A stretch of DNA of 64,000 bases, taken from Amorphophallus konjac. Its lineage: Eukaryota > Streptophyta > Magnoliopsida > Alismatales > Araceae. Position 1 is the stretch's first letter. Every line of letters begins with the position of its first letter. A program made the translations under genes and the position numbers. Location of the stretch: assembly GCA_022559845.1 (NCBI GenBank), contig CM040128.1, forward strand, positions 224,673,643-224,737,642. The letters run 5' to 3'. The notes beneath the pieces were generated by a model. It saw nothing but the letters and a program-made list of their open reading frames with translations. It had not been told where the DNA came from and made no database searches. Positions 1 through 10,767 of this stretch are shown here, in pieces.

Positions 1-258
1 TTTTCCTCTCAGAACCCTAAGCGGTCCCCTCTAGACCGTTTGTCAGACCTTAGCGGTCTGGTCTAGATCATTTGCCTTCCTAGCGGTCGCTGGAAGGAGC
101 GCTAGGCTCCCGCCGCAATGGCAATTTTTTCCCCGTTCTCCCAGGCTTGTGGGAAGGCCCTAAAGGCCTGTACAATCGTTCTATGGGTTCTCCTGACCCA
201 TTTCCTTCTTATCTACCCCCATGCATGGTCTAAAAATCAAATTGGTTTTTTATGGGTC

Positions 259-621
259 TCAGCCTACCTCGGATGACCGGCATTCGGCCGCCACCTCTGG
301 CCCTTCCTTGGCCGTGGGTTCGCCCTCCTCATCTCCGGCACCTCCCTCGAGCACCATAGCTGCCGTAGAAGGTTCTCCAATCTCCGGTTGAGCCGACGGT
401 GGTGGTCTCTCCTCCGGTTGATCCATCGGAGCCGCAGTCGTAGTCTCTCTATCCATACGGCGTTGGAACCGACGTATCACCCTCTTCTTCACCATCTTTG
501 GGTGTGAGGGAGTGTGTGCGGTTCGCAATGAAATGGGAAGATCGCCGGTGGAGGTGCTCATCGTCGGTGATTGGGTGGTTTGAGAGTTTGAAAGGGTGAG
601 AATGGGAGAGGGAACGCCCAT
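259..621 (-). CDS. Possible antisense ORF of element P, unknown function
   Basis: This is a 120-codon open frame running opposite to element P. It has a basic patch (KKRVIRRFQRR) near residues 44-54, then a Pro/Glu/Ala/Gly-rich low-complexity tail. I recognise no domain. Tat-group elements often carry an ORF antisense to gag-pol near the 3' LTR, and T has one in this window, so this could be the first exon of such a gene. The frame closes a few bases after an AG/GTAGGC string that would suit a splice donor. It could equally be a chance frame in GC-rich DNA. Confidence 0.28.
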   Translation of the reverse strand: MGVPSPILTLSNSQTTQSPTMSTSTGDLPISLRTAHTPSHPKMVKKRVIRRFQRRMDRETTTAAPMDQPEERPPPSAQPEIGEPSTAAMVLEGGAGDEEGEPTAKEGPEVAAECRSSEVG

Positions 622-1802
622 TCTAGTTTTGAATTTGCCCAGGTCCTTGCGGTCGTTCGATAGACTGTTAGAGTGTCCTTAGTGGTCCTATCTAGACCGT
701 TTGTCATCAAGGTCATGCCCATCGGGGAATGTGAACCACCCTAGGTTGGCGGTCTTCTGGTAGACCGTTAGGCCTCGCTTGCGGTCTTGACATGACCGTT
801 TGGCATTTGAATGCTGTGATGATTGAAGATAATATATTTGCTTCATTCTTTGCTCCATTCTTGTGTGATCTTCATCTCAGTTATGCTTCGTGCTTATTCT
901 ATGGATTTAATTGTTGATGGCTAACCCCTCTTTAATGTTATAATCATGAACGCCATCATGTCATGTTGCTTTCTCGCTAGGCAAGTAAGTCAGGTAAGTA
1001 TCTCGATTCCTTATTCCTTTAATGCATTACTATATGATATCCATGGTGTATTACCTCGAGAATCGGTTGATCATTCATGTGTTCTGAGATCTGATGTTCC
1101 CCTTTAACAAAAATGATGATGATCTAGGTGCGCATGTTTATTCGTTGGATAGGCCGTTAGGTTGGAAGAGTTGGGGGACGATGGTTCTGTCTTGCACGCC
1201 GTGGTTGCAGATAGTGTCCTGACCCTGATTTGTCCAGACTAGCAATACTATTCTCGAGTATCTTTCTATTTTTTTTGGTTTTCTTTGCATTCATTTTGAT
1301 GATTTCTTTATTTTTAGCCCAGCATGCATCATACGCATTTTTGAGCATTCATGAGCTCTCATCTGTCTAAAGTGTCTCAGTAATAGTGGATAGTTGTGTC
1401 CATGATCTTGGGTAAGGAGAGTCATTCAAATCTGAGTTGGAGGGTTTCCTTCGGTCTATTTGGTCAGTTTGGTTAGCTGAGGATTCTTGTCTGGAGTTTA
1501 ATTGCTCATCTTTTACTTTTCGCTGCTCCGATCGCCTATCAGCTGTGTGTTCCAGTGAGGAGGTTGGTCGTGTTTTATTTTTTCCTTAGTTGTTAGTTCC
1601 TCCAGGCATGCGTCATTCGATTTGGCCGTTCCTTATGATTGGTTCGGAGTTTTCCGGAAGATTCTTATCGCTCGTTGGTTGAGGACGGGTGTCATTTACC
1701 TTAACGCCCACTTTTCAGTCCGCTCCACTGTGTTTCTGCTTTATCTCCATGTCCCATTTCACTTTTACTTCACCTCAGCTCGCTCCCTTGTAAAGAGGAC
1801 GT

Positions 1803-1816
1803 TAAGGAGGGGCATT
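1803..1816 (+). promoter_or_regulatory. Polypurine tract of element P
   Basis: A purine-rich run (AAGGAGGGG then CATT) directly precedes the TGTTGACACCC LTR start. This is the expected position of the primer for plus-strand DNA synthesis. It fixes the orientation of P and identifies the following LTR as the 3' copy. Confidence 0.5.
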
Positions 1817-3411
1817 TGTTGACACCCGTTATATGACCAATGAGTTGGGTTATCCCCTTATTTGTTTTATGATGTCCCGGGTTGTTCACCCATTATTGGG
1901 TCATTTTTGGTCACTTTTGGGGCTTATTTTATGGGTCTCTTTCCCTGGTTGGGCCTAATTCCTCTTATTTTCGTCATTTTAGCTTATTGGGCATGGACAA
2001 GGGCTAATAAGGATTTTATTGTGGATTTATCCGGAGATTTATTAGTCTTTATCTCTTTTGCCACGTCTCATAGCCTTGCGGTCTATCGCACGACCGTTTG
2101 GTAGTGTTGGTGGTCCTTTGCTAGACCATTCGGGAGGCAGAGAGTCCTATTAGATTTCTTTGGTCTTATCTCTTTGTGATCGACTGAGCCTTGCGGTCCA
2201 TCAGTCGACCATTTTTTTGTCCCTTGCGGTCTATCGCAAGACTGTTAGGTTAGACAGAGAGTCCTGCTCTGTCTGTCCTTCCTTTCTTCGGCCGTGGTCG
2301 AACTAGAGTCCATGATTTGATGATTTCTCTTTGGGTAGTGATTTTCAGAAGCTTCTGTTTGTTTCTATGAACTCTTCGGAGTATTATCTTCGAGATTTAT
2401 CTAAATTCAGGCCTATTTTCATGTCATTATCTCTCCAACTCGACCAGAGAGTTTGAGGGTCTATAAATACAACCCTTGACTTCATAGCTTGAGGAGGAGA
2501 TTTCTAGAGCTTGCAACGAAGTGCTGATGTATTCTGGAGCGAGTACCAACCAGGGAGAAGTCGTTTCTACGTCCTTAATTCGTCTGGTCCAGGGAGTATC
2601 AAGTTCCATTAGTGTTCCTTCTGTCTTTCCCTCTCTTAACCTTAGTCTTCCTTTGCATCATCATAACATCTTTCTCTCTTCTTCTTCCACGTTCTTCTAC
2701 ACTCACATCACGTTTTCAAACATCCTCCTACTTTTACACGCCCCACAGCGGTTAAAAAACCACTAACCCCCAGGTATTCACCCTTCCTTTCATGCATCTT
2801 AGCTTAATTGCACTATAGATACTACATTTGTCCAAGGGCTAATTGGGTTGCTTTCTTCTGTGTGTTTAAACTCTTTTGCAGGTTTACAGAGCTCACTACA
2901 CGAGACCCAACTCTTTTGGCCTGCCAGGAGGGGTGGAGATCCAAGTTCCACATCATTATTCTGGGTGCATTTAGCGGCCGTTTGGCAAACCGTTTGGGGA
3001 TCTTTGGCGGTCTATCGTTGGACCGTTTCTGTTCACCTAGCGGTCGTCTGAGGACCGTTTGTCTCTGCAGCACCTAGTTGTTCTCTCCCGCAGGTGGGTG
3101 TGTTTCACTCGGCTCTTTCCAAGGTCTGTAGTGTAGTTTCACTGCATTATTTAGTTTGGTGGCGATCACATCTTTCATTACCTGGATATTTGTCATCATC
3201 TTTCTATTTCTTCCTTTTCTTTTAGTTGCTCCACGCCCCGGCGTGTGTTTAGTTTTCTCCTTGCTTTATTTTTGCACTATTAAGATGACATGCCCACATG
3301 CTCTATGCCTGATGTTATTGATTGCTTGAGTTAGCACATCACCCACTTGCATTATATCTATATCTTACACATCACTACCATCACCCACACACCTACAAGA
3401 AAATATCAACA
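1817..3411 (+). repeat. 3' LTR of element P
   Basis: The LTR begins TGTTGACACCC after a polypurine tract, exactly as the solo LTR at 8970 begins. It shares the same plan: inverted GCGGTC/GACCGTT motifs in U3 (about 2078-2250), a TATA box at 2461, more motifs downstream (2974-3060), and the string GGTGGCGATCAC near the end. The left end is firm. The right end is less so. I place it at an AATATCAACA that mirrors the start, but divergence from the solo LTR leaves an uncertainty of up to about 130 bp. No target duplication can be checked, because the other end is outside the window. Confidence 0.6.
2461..2469 (+). promoter_or_regulatory. TATA box in P LTR
   Basis: CTATAAATA sits about 650 bp into the LTR, at the position equivalent to the CTATAAATA of the related solo LTR at 9882. 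It marks the likely boundary between U3 and R. Confidence 0.5.
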
Positions 3412-4561
3412 GTGGTGAGCATGGTGGTGCCGCTTCCTTCTTCGACAATATTTACCCCAATTTTGGGGGTGGCGCCCGTGCTGACGTCGGTTTCATTAAG
3501 GTTTCAAACCGGATACCCTCCAGTAGCGGGCCTTGAGGAGCTTGTGGAAACCCCAGGGCTTGATCGTATCATGGAGAAGTTGCAGCCCAAGCCACTATGT
3601 ATTGAACAAGGACCAGCTGGTGATGAAGCTGATGCCGGGACAAGGCAGGCAGAGCCTCAAGAGGAAGCAGCAGATAAAGCGGCTATTTTAGTGCTTGCTA
3701 TCGAAGTAGTGCCTGAAAAGGTCATTCAAGTTGAAGATCATGGAGATTCTTCCCCTGCGGGCATAGTATGAAACCCCAGTCCCGTGCTCAAAATTTCCAA
3801 CGATGTACCCGGAGACAGGGATGAATCTACAGTTATTATTTCTACCCCGTCTGCGCCTGTTGAGGAAGCTGGATGGGGAATGGTAAAGGCTTCAAGTCTA
3901 CCGCTGACAATGTCGTCATCTTCTTCGGAACCATCTGCTGACATTTGGGCAGAAGTTGATAGCAGGGTAGAGTTTCATCTCCCTGAAGCAGTGCCCCTTG
4001 GCTTATATTCTTCAGATGAAATGGTATGGCACAATCTTGATGTGCTACGGCAGAATGTGTTGACCCGCCGAGATTTAACTTATTTGCAGTTGCGGACAAT
4101 AGTATAGCGCATCTCTACAGTACTTCAAGGCTTCGGATGTCCCTTAGAAGAATGGACGCAGCGAGTGACCTTGCTATTGAAATATGTAAACCGAAGAGAG
4201 TATCTTGATTGTGGCTTAGTGGACCAGATGACTACTTTAAAATTACAGCGAGCTGAATGTCAGGCTGCCTTTCAATCATTAGAAGAAATTGTGCAGCAGC
4301 AAAGGGAAACCGCTAAGGGTGCTGCCCACCATATTGATTCTCTGAAGAAACGTGCATCAGAGCTCCGGGCTGAACTCGCTTATGTTGAGGAGGACCTAAA
4401 ATGTTCTGAACAGCTGTAGGTTCAGAGTATGGAAGATGCCACGCTGGTAGAGGGGCAACCCAAGGCTTCAAGCCGAGGAGTCCCGTCTGCAAGAATTGGC
4501 CAGTTATCCATCTTTGGGACTCCTTGAGTTTGATGACATTTTTCGCCGATCGGCTCAGTAA
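3412..4561 (+). pseudogene. Coiled-coil ORF antisense to element O, broken
   Basis: One plus-strand frame runs from about 3421 to 4419 with stops at 3769 and 4105. A neighbouring frame then continues to a stop at 4559 with sensible protein ending FDDIFRRSAQ, which implies a frameshift near 4480. The middle is acidic. The last third (about 4165-4419) is strongly heptad-like and rich in Glu, Leu, Arg and Ala, typical of a coiled coil. It lies just 3' of O's tandem repeats and on the opposite strand. That is where Tat-group elements keep their antisense ORF, and T's antisense ORF also ends in a coiled coil. I do not recognise the N-terminal half. A plant-mobile-domain-like origin is possible but unproven. 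Confidence 0.42.
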
Positions 4562-4950
4562 CTATTTTACTTTCTACTTTGTTCTTTCTCCTTTTTGCAT
4601 CTTCATATGTATATCGAGGGATGCCCCGCGAGATCATGTAGCTCTTTTTTGCATGAAATGAAATCCACGAATGGTGATTCATTCCATTTATTGACATGTT
4701 GTTGCTTCTTTCCTCCATTCTTTTCTGTTCATATATGTATGCTAGCCTAAGCTCCTTTGTATTGAATATCATGAAGATGGAATGTGCCTCTGAGGGGGTG
4801 GATCCACCATTCATCAGGGGTACGTTTGGTTGTTAGAGAAGGAGAGCGCTCACCCCTTTAGGGAAGGGATGAGGGGTTCGCTCCACCGCGCCACGAACCT
4901 TGCCACATAGAGACCCTGATCCTGGGTGAACACAGTCCTCTTCTTACAAG
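4562..4950. other. Non-coding DNA between antisense ORF and tandem repeats of O
   Basis: There is no convincing ORF or repeat here. It holds T-rich DNA just after the antisense ORF, which could be its 3' UTR, then GC-richer sequence leading into the tandem repeats. Confidence 0.4.
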
Positions 4951-5620
4951 AGAAGCATCGACCTGGTAGGATAAGGCCCTTAGGGCATCCGCCAACTATC
5001 CTTTAGTAGCCATCATAAAATGTGACTGACTGGTCGTCACCGGGTTGAATACCTGAAGAAAGAAACAAAGGGGGTTTGTTTGTCGACTAGGATGGAAGGT
5101 CCAAGTCGGGGATTATGTTTCTTAATCCCGTTGATGATGATGAGACTCGCCGGTGGGTTTGTTCATTGACGTGGGTTGAACGTCGAAGCAAAGGAGTTTA
5201 TTTATCGACGGGGACAAAAGGTCCGAGTTGATGATTTGTTCATCGATGTTGTCGATGATGATGAAAAATCGAGGTAGGTTTGTTCATCGTCGTTGGTTGA
5301 ACGCTGAAGCAAAGGAGTTTCTTTATCGACGGGGATGAAAGGTCCGACTTGATGATTTGTTCATCGATTCCGCCGATGATGATGAAAATCGAAGATAGGT
5401 TTGTTCATCGGGACGAGTTAAATGCCGAAGGAAAGGAGGTTTATATATCGATGGGGACAAAAGGTCTGATTCGATGACTTGTTCATCGATTCTGCCGATG
5501 ATGATGAAAATTGAAGATAAGTTTGTTCATTGTCTTAAGTTAAATGCCGAAGCAAAGAGAAGGTTTGCTTATCGATACGGATGAAAGGTACAAGTTGATG
5601 GTTTGAGTGTTTCGGATTTC
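4951..5620. repeat. ~121-bp tandem repeat array, block 1 (3' region of O)
   Basis: About five diverged copies of a unit carry GGTCCGAGTTGATG, TTTGTTCATCGAT, CGATGATGATGA, GGTTTGTTCATCG and GAAGCAAAGGAG in fixed order. The landmark GGTC(C/T)GA recurs at about 5220, 5341 and 5464, giving a period of 121-123 bp. The same unit returns at 5946-6176 and 18894-19239. A looser form is at 54985-55200. Confidence 0.75.
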
Positions 5621-5945
5621 CGGTGGGACGTGTAGTGAGTGTCCTTATTCGGAATCTCCGCAAGGATGGGTAGAGAGAGTAGAAGATTTTTCTATTACCA
5701 CATTACTGACTCAAGCGCCCTTTTAGGTTTTCACCGGAGCCATCCCCTTATTACTTTTGTCCACGCGCCCTTACGGATTTTCACGTGACAGGGTACCCGA
5801 TTTTGCCCGCAGTGCCCTTGCGGGTTTTTGCAGTGACTGGGTTTTAAGCCATTTTTTCCCTTGCCCACTAAGATGTATAGGCAAGTCTGGCGGGGCACCT
5901 CTATTTTAAGCCCCATTTTTTTTGACGGTTAGACGTATTTGTCAT
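5621..5945. repeat. Spacer with GCGCCC...GGTTTTCAC sub-repeats
   Basis: Three short sub-repeats about 50 bp apart have the form (G)CGCCCTT..GG(A/T)TTTTCAC (near 5716, 5766 and 5812). They are followed by AAGTCTGGCGGGGCACCTCTATTTTA. The whole block recurs at about 19370-19590 in the other fragment of O, so the 121-bp arrays and this spacer form a higher-order repeat. Confidence 0.6.
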
Positions 5946-6176
5946 TCCCTAATAAGGTGTCTGACAGTGGTTTGGTTTGATCATTAACACCGAGCTAGTG
6001 CCAAAGCAAAGCAATTTCTTTAATGATCCTGGATGGAAGGTCTAGATTGCGGGGTGTGTTTAACGACCTCATCGATGATGATGAGGATCAAAACTGGTTT
6101 GTTCATCGGCATTGGGTAGATGCTGAAGCAAAGATAGGTTTAATCGTTAATGAGGATGAAAGGTCCAGGTCAATGG
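5946..6176. repeat. ~120-bp tandem repeat, block 2, at left flank of T
   Basis: About two further units of the 121-bp repeat; AAAGGTCTAGATTG and AAAGGTCCAGGTCA are 120 bp apart. The array is cut at AATGG by element T. It resumes at 18894 with the same phase, which gives a natural empty-site comparison at 19010-19030. Confidence 0.7.
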
Positions 6177-6898
6177 TGGAGAGGGGAAATCTTACCGCCC
6201 GAACGGAGAGGCCAAACGAGGTCCGACCCGACCCAACGAGACCCAACTCCTTGGAGTGATAGCCCTAGGGCCCACTCAATACAAGCCTAATAACTCACTC
6301 AGATCAAGCACTTCCTAGGCGGCCTTCGGGTTGGGAAGTCTGAGCATCATATCGATTGGGAAAGCTCCCTCGGAGCCTAGTATTCCCTACCCAAAACCAC
6401 GCACACATCGCGCGGGAGGCATCTCCTGGGCTAGTGCCTCACGCTCGGGCCAATTGATGGAAGCTTATCTGTATCGCTGTTACGAGCCCTTTAAAAGCTG
6501 GGAGCTCAAGGGGATAAGGGACATCAAGAGTCCACGTGCTATAAAGAGCCCGCAAGGAGGACATAACCCCCCCTGAAAACCTCAGCTTACAAGGATCATG
6601 CACTCAACGAGCCACTATTTAAGCCGGAAGAGCCCTACTGTGAAGAGGGAAGCCAAAAACCCTGAGCAAGAACCACTTCATCTCTTGGTGGAGAGGGATC
6701 TCGCGCCCCCATCTCCCCCCTATCTCTTCCCTTCGCACCAGTGCTCTACTACACTTGCTGAATTAGGCATCGGAGGATTTTCCCCGGGGATCCATCCCTG
6801 GGCACCTCTCACTTGTTTCCCTTCTTGCAGTTCATGCTTCAAGCATACATGGTTATACTCTTTCTCGCTCAGGAGTAGCGCGAGATTGCCCCTCTTCA
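6177..6898 (+). repeat. 5' LTR of T
   Basis: It starts TGGAGAGGGGAAATC and ends CCCCTCTTCA, and is matched over its full 722 bp by 18172-18893. CTATAAAG at 6539 and CTATTTAAG at 6610 are the candidate TATA boxes. Confidence 0.9.
6539..6546 (+). promoter_or_regulatory. TATA box in T 5' LTR
   Basis: CTATAAAG, conserved in the 3' LTR at about 18534. A second candidate, CTATTTAAG, lies about 70 bp downstream and may be the true one. Confidence 0.4.
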
Positions 6899-6900
6899 TC

Positions 6901-6918
6901 TGGCGCCGTCTATGGGAA
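6901..6918 (+). promoter_or_regulatory. Primer binding site of T
   Basis: TGGCGCCGTCTATGGGAA begins 2 nt after the LTR. Its first nine bases fit the 3' end of plant tRNA-Asp, as in many Tat/Athila elements. Pairing weakens after that. Confidence 0.7.
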
Positions 6919-8105
6919 ATGCGCAAAGAGCCATCATGGTGGGAAGAAGTTCCGGTAGGAGAACTGCTGGTGACAAGGGAAAGGCCTTGGCGACGGAAAA
7001 AGACGCACCTTCCCTCCCCACGGAGAATTCCCCGTCAAACAACCAAGCCAATGAAATACCTCTGTCGGTGGTAGGGGAATAACTCCCCAGCGGGAGCACC
7101 GACGCCCTCCAAACCCTTAACGCAAAACTGGATGTCCTCGTGGATCTCATGAGGGCCCAGACGGCCAGGGGGGAGAAGTCGCAACCCCCTCGGAAAAGAC
7201 CCCCCCCCCCCCCCCCCCCCCCCGCGCGCGGAGATGCCTCCCAGCAAACCGCTGGAGGCCGTTTTACCCTCCGGGGGCGGCGGCTCATCCGCAACCGGTC
7301 AGGAGGACCGTCGTATGCCCCTCCCCCAGAGCAAGAAGCCTCCTCCACCCTGAGGAGGGAGAAGTCCAGAGCACGCCGATCGATCCCAAAAATTGAGGCC
7401 CCTGAGGAGCGCCAGGACAGCATGCAGGTGCGCCCCCCCAGCCCCTCAGGCCAACGACAGCCAGAGATGTCTCTCCGGCTGTGAAACTTTGAGAGACGTT
7501 TCGCAGAGCAAGAGCACGCCCTCCGCGCCTTGCAGAAGACCTCTCCTGTGGAAGACGAGGAGCGATCCCCGTTCTCCGATTATATCTTGAAGGCCGAGAT
7601 TTCTCCCAGGATCTCACTTCTGACCTTCAAATCGTATGACGGCTAGGGAGACCCGGCCGATCACTACGACAACTTTGACGCCCTAATGACCTTGCATGGG
7701 GCGTCTGACGTGATCAAGTGCCGAGTGTTCGTGACCACTCTGGTTCAGGGCACTCAGGCCTGGTTCAGGGCCCTCACCCCCAGCAGCATCCACAACTTCA
7801 AGCAGTTCCGGCAAGTGTTCAAGGAAAGCTTCGCCGGCAGCGGTCCTCCCCGGTCAGTGGTGGGATTACTGACCCTTAACCAGGAACATGGGGAGAAGCT
7901 ACGGGTTTATATCAACCGATTCAAATTGGAAGCCATGCGCATCCCCCGCCTGGATGTTTCCTCGGCCATCACCGCACTAACCGGGGGCACCCATGATGAG
8001 AACCTCCGGCACGAGCTAGTCCTCCATCCCCCCACCTCCCTCGCCGAGCTAATGACCCTGGCCCTGCGCCATGCAGAGTGCGAGGAAGTCCTCAATGCCT
8101 ACTGA
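6912..8105 (+). pseudogene. gag: Gag of element T, broken
   Basis: Gag is the capsid protein that packages element RNA in cytoplasmic particles. A single frame begins at the ATG overlapping the primer site (6912) and runs through stops at 7080, 7482, 7644 and 8103. The N-terminal part is basic and proline-rich and includes a run of prolines encoded by a 24-base poly-C tract. The retrotransposon-gag core lies at about 7640-8105, with typical strings such as GTQAWFRAL and FKEAF-like FKESF. The frame continues past 8105 into the zinc-knuckle region. Identification is firm from domain content and position. Confidence 0.8.
7200..7223 (+). repeat. Poly-C tract (24 nt) inside T gag
   Basis: An uninterrupted run of 24 cytosines within the gag proline-rich segment, followed by alternating CG. 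Its length may be unstable or affected by sequencing. Confidence 0.85.
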
Positions 8106-8969
8106 GGCACGCCAGGCTCAGGTCGGGAGGGGGACAAGAAGCGACCGTCCGAGCAAGGCACGGGCCAAGGAAAAAGGTAGAACCAAGATGGAGACCGCAA
8201 GGAGCCTCCCCGAAAGTATGAGCGGTATACCCCCTTGACCGCTCCCGTCTACGAGATATATGAAGACATTAAAAGGTCAGGTCTCCTCTACCAACCATAG
8301 CCTATGAAGGCCAAGCACCTCAATCGCCGCAAGCATTGCCTGTTCCATAGCGATCACAGGCATCACACCGGTGATTGCTATCAACTCCAAGACGAGATCG
8401 AGCACCTCATCCCCAGGGACACCTATCCTGATACGTGTCCGGGCAGAAGGAAGATCGAGGTGCCCCTAAAGAAATCGACAATGTCCCCCGTGGAGTCTAC
8501 ATCAACGTCATCGCTGGCGGTGCGGCATCAGGGGGAGATAGCAGCCAAGGAAGAAAGCGTCACACCGAGCGGGTGAGTCGCGCCTTCGCCGAGCTCCTTA
8601 AGGCCTCGCAGGCGAGCGAACCGTATGCCCTCGTATTCTCCGACCAAGACCTGGAAGGGTTAGCCACCCCGCATGATGACACTCTTGTTGTATCGGCTAC
8701 AATAAACCATTGTAACATAGATAGGATCTTAGTTGACAATGGTAGTGCGCCTGATGTATTATCCTTTGAATGTTTCCTCATGATGGGAGAGAATCCATCT
8801 AGACTCCACCCGATCCGAACCCCCCTCTGCGGGTTCAATGGCCAGGCAACTTATCTCGAGGGTGCCCTAAGCCTGCCAGTTACTATCGGCACCCCGCCCA
8901 AAACCGTTACGGTTATGGTGAACTTCATCGTGATTAAGGGAATGATGGCCTATAATGCCATCTTTGGCC
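8106..8969 (+). pseudogene. pro: Zinc knuckle and N-terminal part of protease of T, cut by solo LTR
   Basis: This continues the T polyprotein. A modified zinc knuckle, CLFHSDHRHHTGDC, lies near 8337 and is followed by a helix rich in IEHLI, as is usual in Tat elements. The frame shifts near 8430. The retropepsin-like protease follows, with its active-site triplet in VDNGSAPD near 8735; Asn in place of Thr/Ser is common in this clade. The frame ends at YNAIFG when the solo LTR begins at 8970. The rest of the protease and the RT continue at 10768. Confidence 0.8.
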
Positions 8970-10767
8970 TGTTGACACCCGTTTTTTGTCTATGAGTTAT
9001 GTCATTCCTCTTATCATCATTTGTTGATGTCTCGAGTTGTCCATTACTCATTGGGCTATTTCTAGCCACGTCTTTGGGCTTATTCTATGGGTATCGCCCT
9101 CCCTGGCTAGGTCTGCTATCGAATCAGACTTAATGGGCCTTGATTTCAATTGATCTTTGGGGTAAATGGGCTTATTTATCCCATTTTATTAATTTCAAAC
9201 ATCCAGGCTGTACACGGTCTAAAGACTGGCCGTTCAGTGACTGGGCGGTCTTCTTCGAACCGTTTACCAGCTCAGAAAGATTTATTGGATATTTATTTGA
9301 CTTTCTGAATTTCCACCGACAAGCCTTTGCACGGTCTGAAGTCAGCTGTTTACTTCAATTGAACGGCCTGTCGTTAGACCGTCCATCTCCTAGAGTCCTA
9401 AGCCGCTGGGTTTTTTAGATAATTATCTATTTATCCTATTTTTCTGGATTTATCACCGACACTGTTTACACGGTCTAGCATGGGACCGTGCAATTCATTG
9501 AGTGGTCTGCTAGTAGACTGTTTTATCCTAAAGAATCCAGCCCCATGATAGCTGGTCAGTTCGATGGATAATTGGATAATTTGATATTTTATTTATTTTG
9601 CACCGACAGCATTAGACGGTCTAGCAATAGACCGTGTAGATGACTGGGCGGTCTATCGAGCGACCGTGTACAGGCCCTCGATCTGTGGATTGATTGGATT
9701 TTCTCTCTCCATCCGTGGTTAAACCTCTACCTTCCTCCCCCATTTTCTACTCGGTTTCTCCACCAAATGGGGTGCCGTTTGATCCTGGTTGAAGATAGAA
9801 GTATTATCTACGATTTATCTTTTATAATCACGCCCTAATTTTCATTGGATAACCCTAATTCGGGGCTGGACTTTTAGGGGTCTATAAATAGAACCTCTAG
9901 TCCAAGCTGAAAAGGGGGGAGAAAAAAAACGTCGACGTCGAAGCTCTGCCGAAATCTTGAGCAAACTATAGCCAGGGAGGGAGGCTTTCTACACCCTTTA
10001 AGCCTCCGGTTCAAGGAGTAGTCTTTTGTTTCGAGTCCTAGTCTTTGTGTTTAGTCATTAGTTCATCCTTTGCGTTCTTCTTTTCATCACTCTTTCATCC
10101 ACATTTTTTCACTATTTCACATCATTTTACACCCCCCTATCTTTTCCACGCCCTATAGGGGTTTAAAAACCACCCTAGGTATCGCCCATTCCATGATATT
10201 ATGTTAGTTTTCCATTCTTTTCTATAGATACTACACATTCCAGGGCTAATTTGGGTGTTATCTTCTTGTCTTTTACGTTGTTTTGCAGGTCAGCATCAGC
10301 ACAGCACGAGGCCCATCCCCTTTGGCCGGCCGGAAGGGGTGGAGGATCAAGTCCTACATTTTGGAGTTTGGCAGCACCACACGGTCGTTGTCCGTCCGTC
10401 TACTAAGATATGCGGTTCAGACAGGACCGTGCAACGCCTTCCTGCGGTCGTCTGCAAACCATTTGAAGCCAAACCAATCTTAATTTCGCTTCCTTCTCCA
10501 GCACTGTGAGCGGTCTATCGATAGGTCGTGCCATCCTTGAGCGGCTCTTCCTGGCTTGCGTACTACTATAGCGCTGTGTTTTGGGCGAGTGCCTTCTCCC
10601 TTTCCAAGGTATGTAGTACTCTTCAGTACCCGTGTCTTGGTGGCGATCACGATCACACACACACACACTTCTCCACCCTTTTCTTTCCTTCCTTCATTTT
10701 GATTGTCTCTTTATTTTGATTTAGAAAAGGAAGGTAAAGGAAATAGAGGGGGGGGAACATGTCAACA
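8970..10767 (+). repeat. Solo LTR S (P family) inserted in T protease
   Basis: This 1798-bp segment starts TGTTGACACCC and ends ATGTCAACA, a TG...CA pair with inverted ends. Five bases on each side are TGGCC and CGGCC, a near-perfect target duplication. No primer site, polypurine tract or coding region is inside, so it is a solo LTR left by LTR-LTR recombination. It shares its start, TATA box, GGTGGCGATCAC string and inverted GCGGTC/GACCGT motifs (about 12 copies) with P's 3' LTR. Removing it rejoins the T coding sequence in the protease. Confidence 0.85.
9882..9890 (+). promoter_or_regulatory. TATA box in solo LTR S
   Basis: CTATAAATA about 910 bp from the LTR start, matching the box in P's LTR. 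Hairpin-motif clusters lie on both sides of it (9214-9670 and 10381-10530). Confidence 0.5.

Larger units (their letters stand above)
1..1816 (+). mobile_element. Internal 3' region of plus-strand gypsy element P (5' part outside window)
   Basis: This stretch lies upstream of a purine tract and an LTR, so it reads as the 3' non-coding end of a plus-strand LTR retrotransposon whose 5' half is beyond the window. It contains no plus-strand protein domain that I recognise. It carries about seven copies of an imperfect inverted motif of the form GCGGTC...GACCGTT, near 21, 53, 83, 649, 682, 749 and 781. The same motif is iterated in the adjoining LTR and in the solo LTR at 8970. The part from 800 to 1800 is AT-rich and otherwise featureless. 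Assignment to the Tat group is an inference from the antisense ORF and the LTR family. Confidence 0.5.

Noticed and set aside
6896..7617. Minus-strand ORFs opposite T gag
   Set aside because: They are glycine- and arginine-rich products of the proline-rich gag sequence and the poly-C tract, with no domain.
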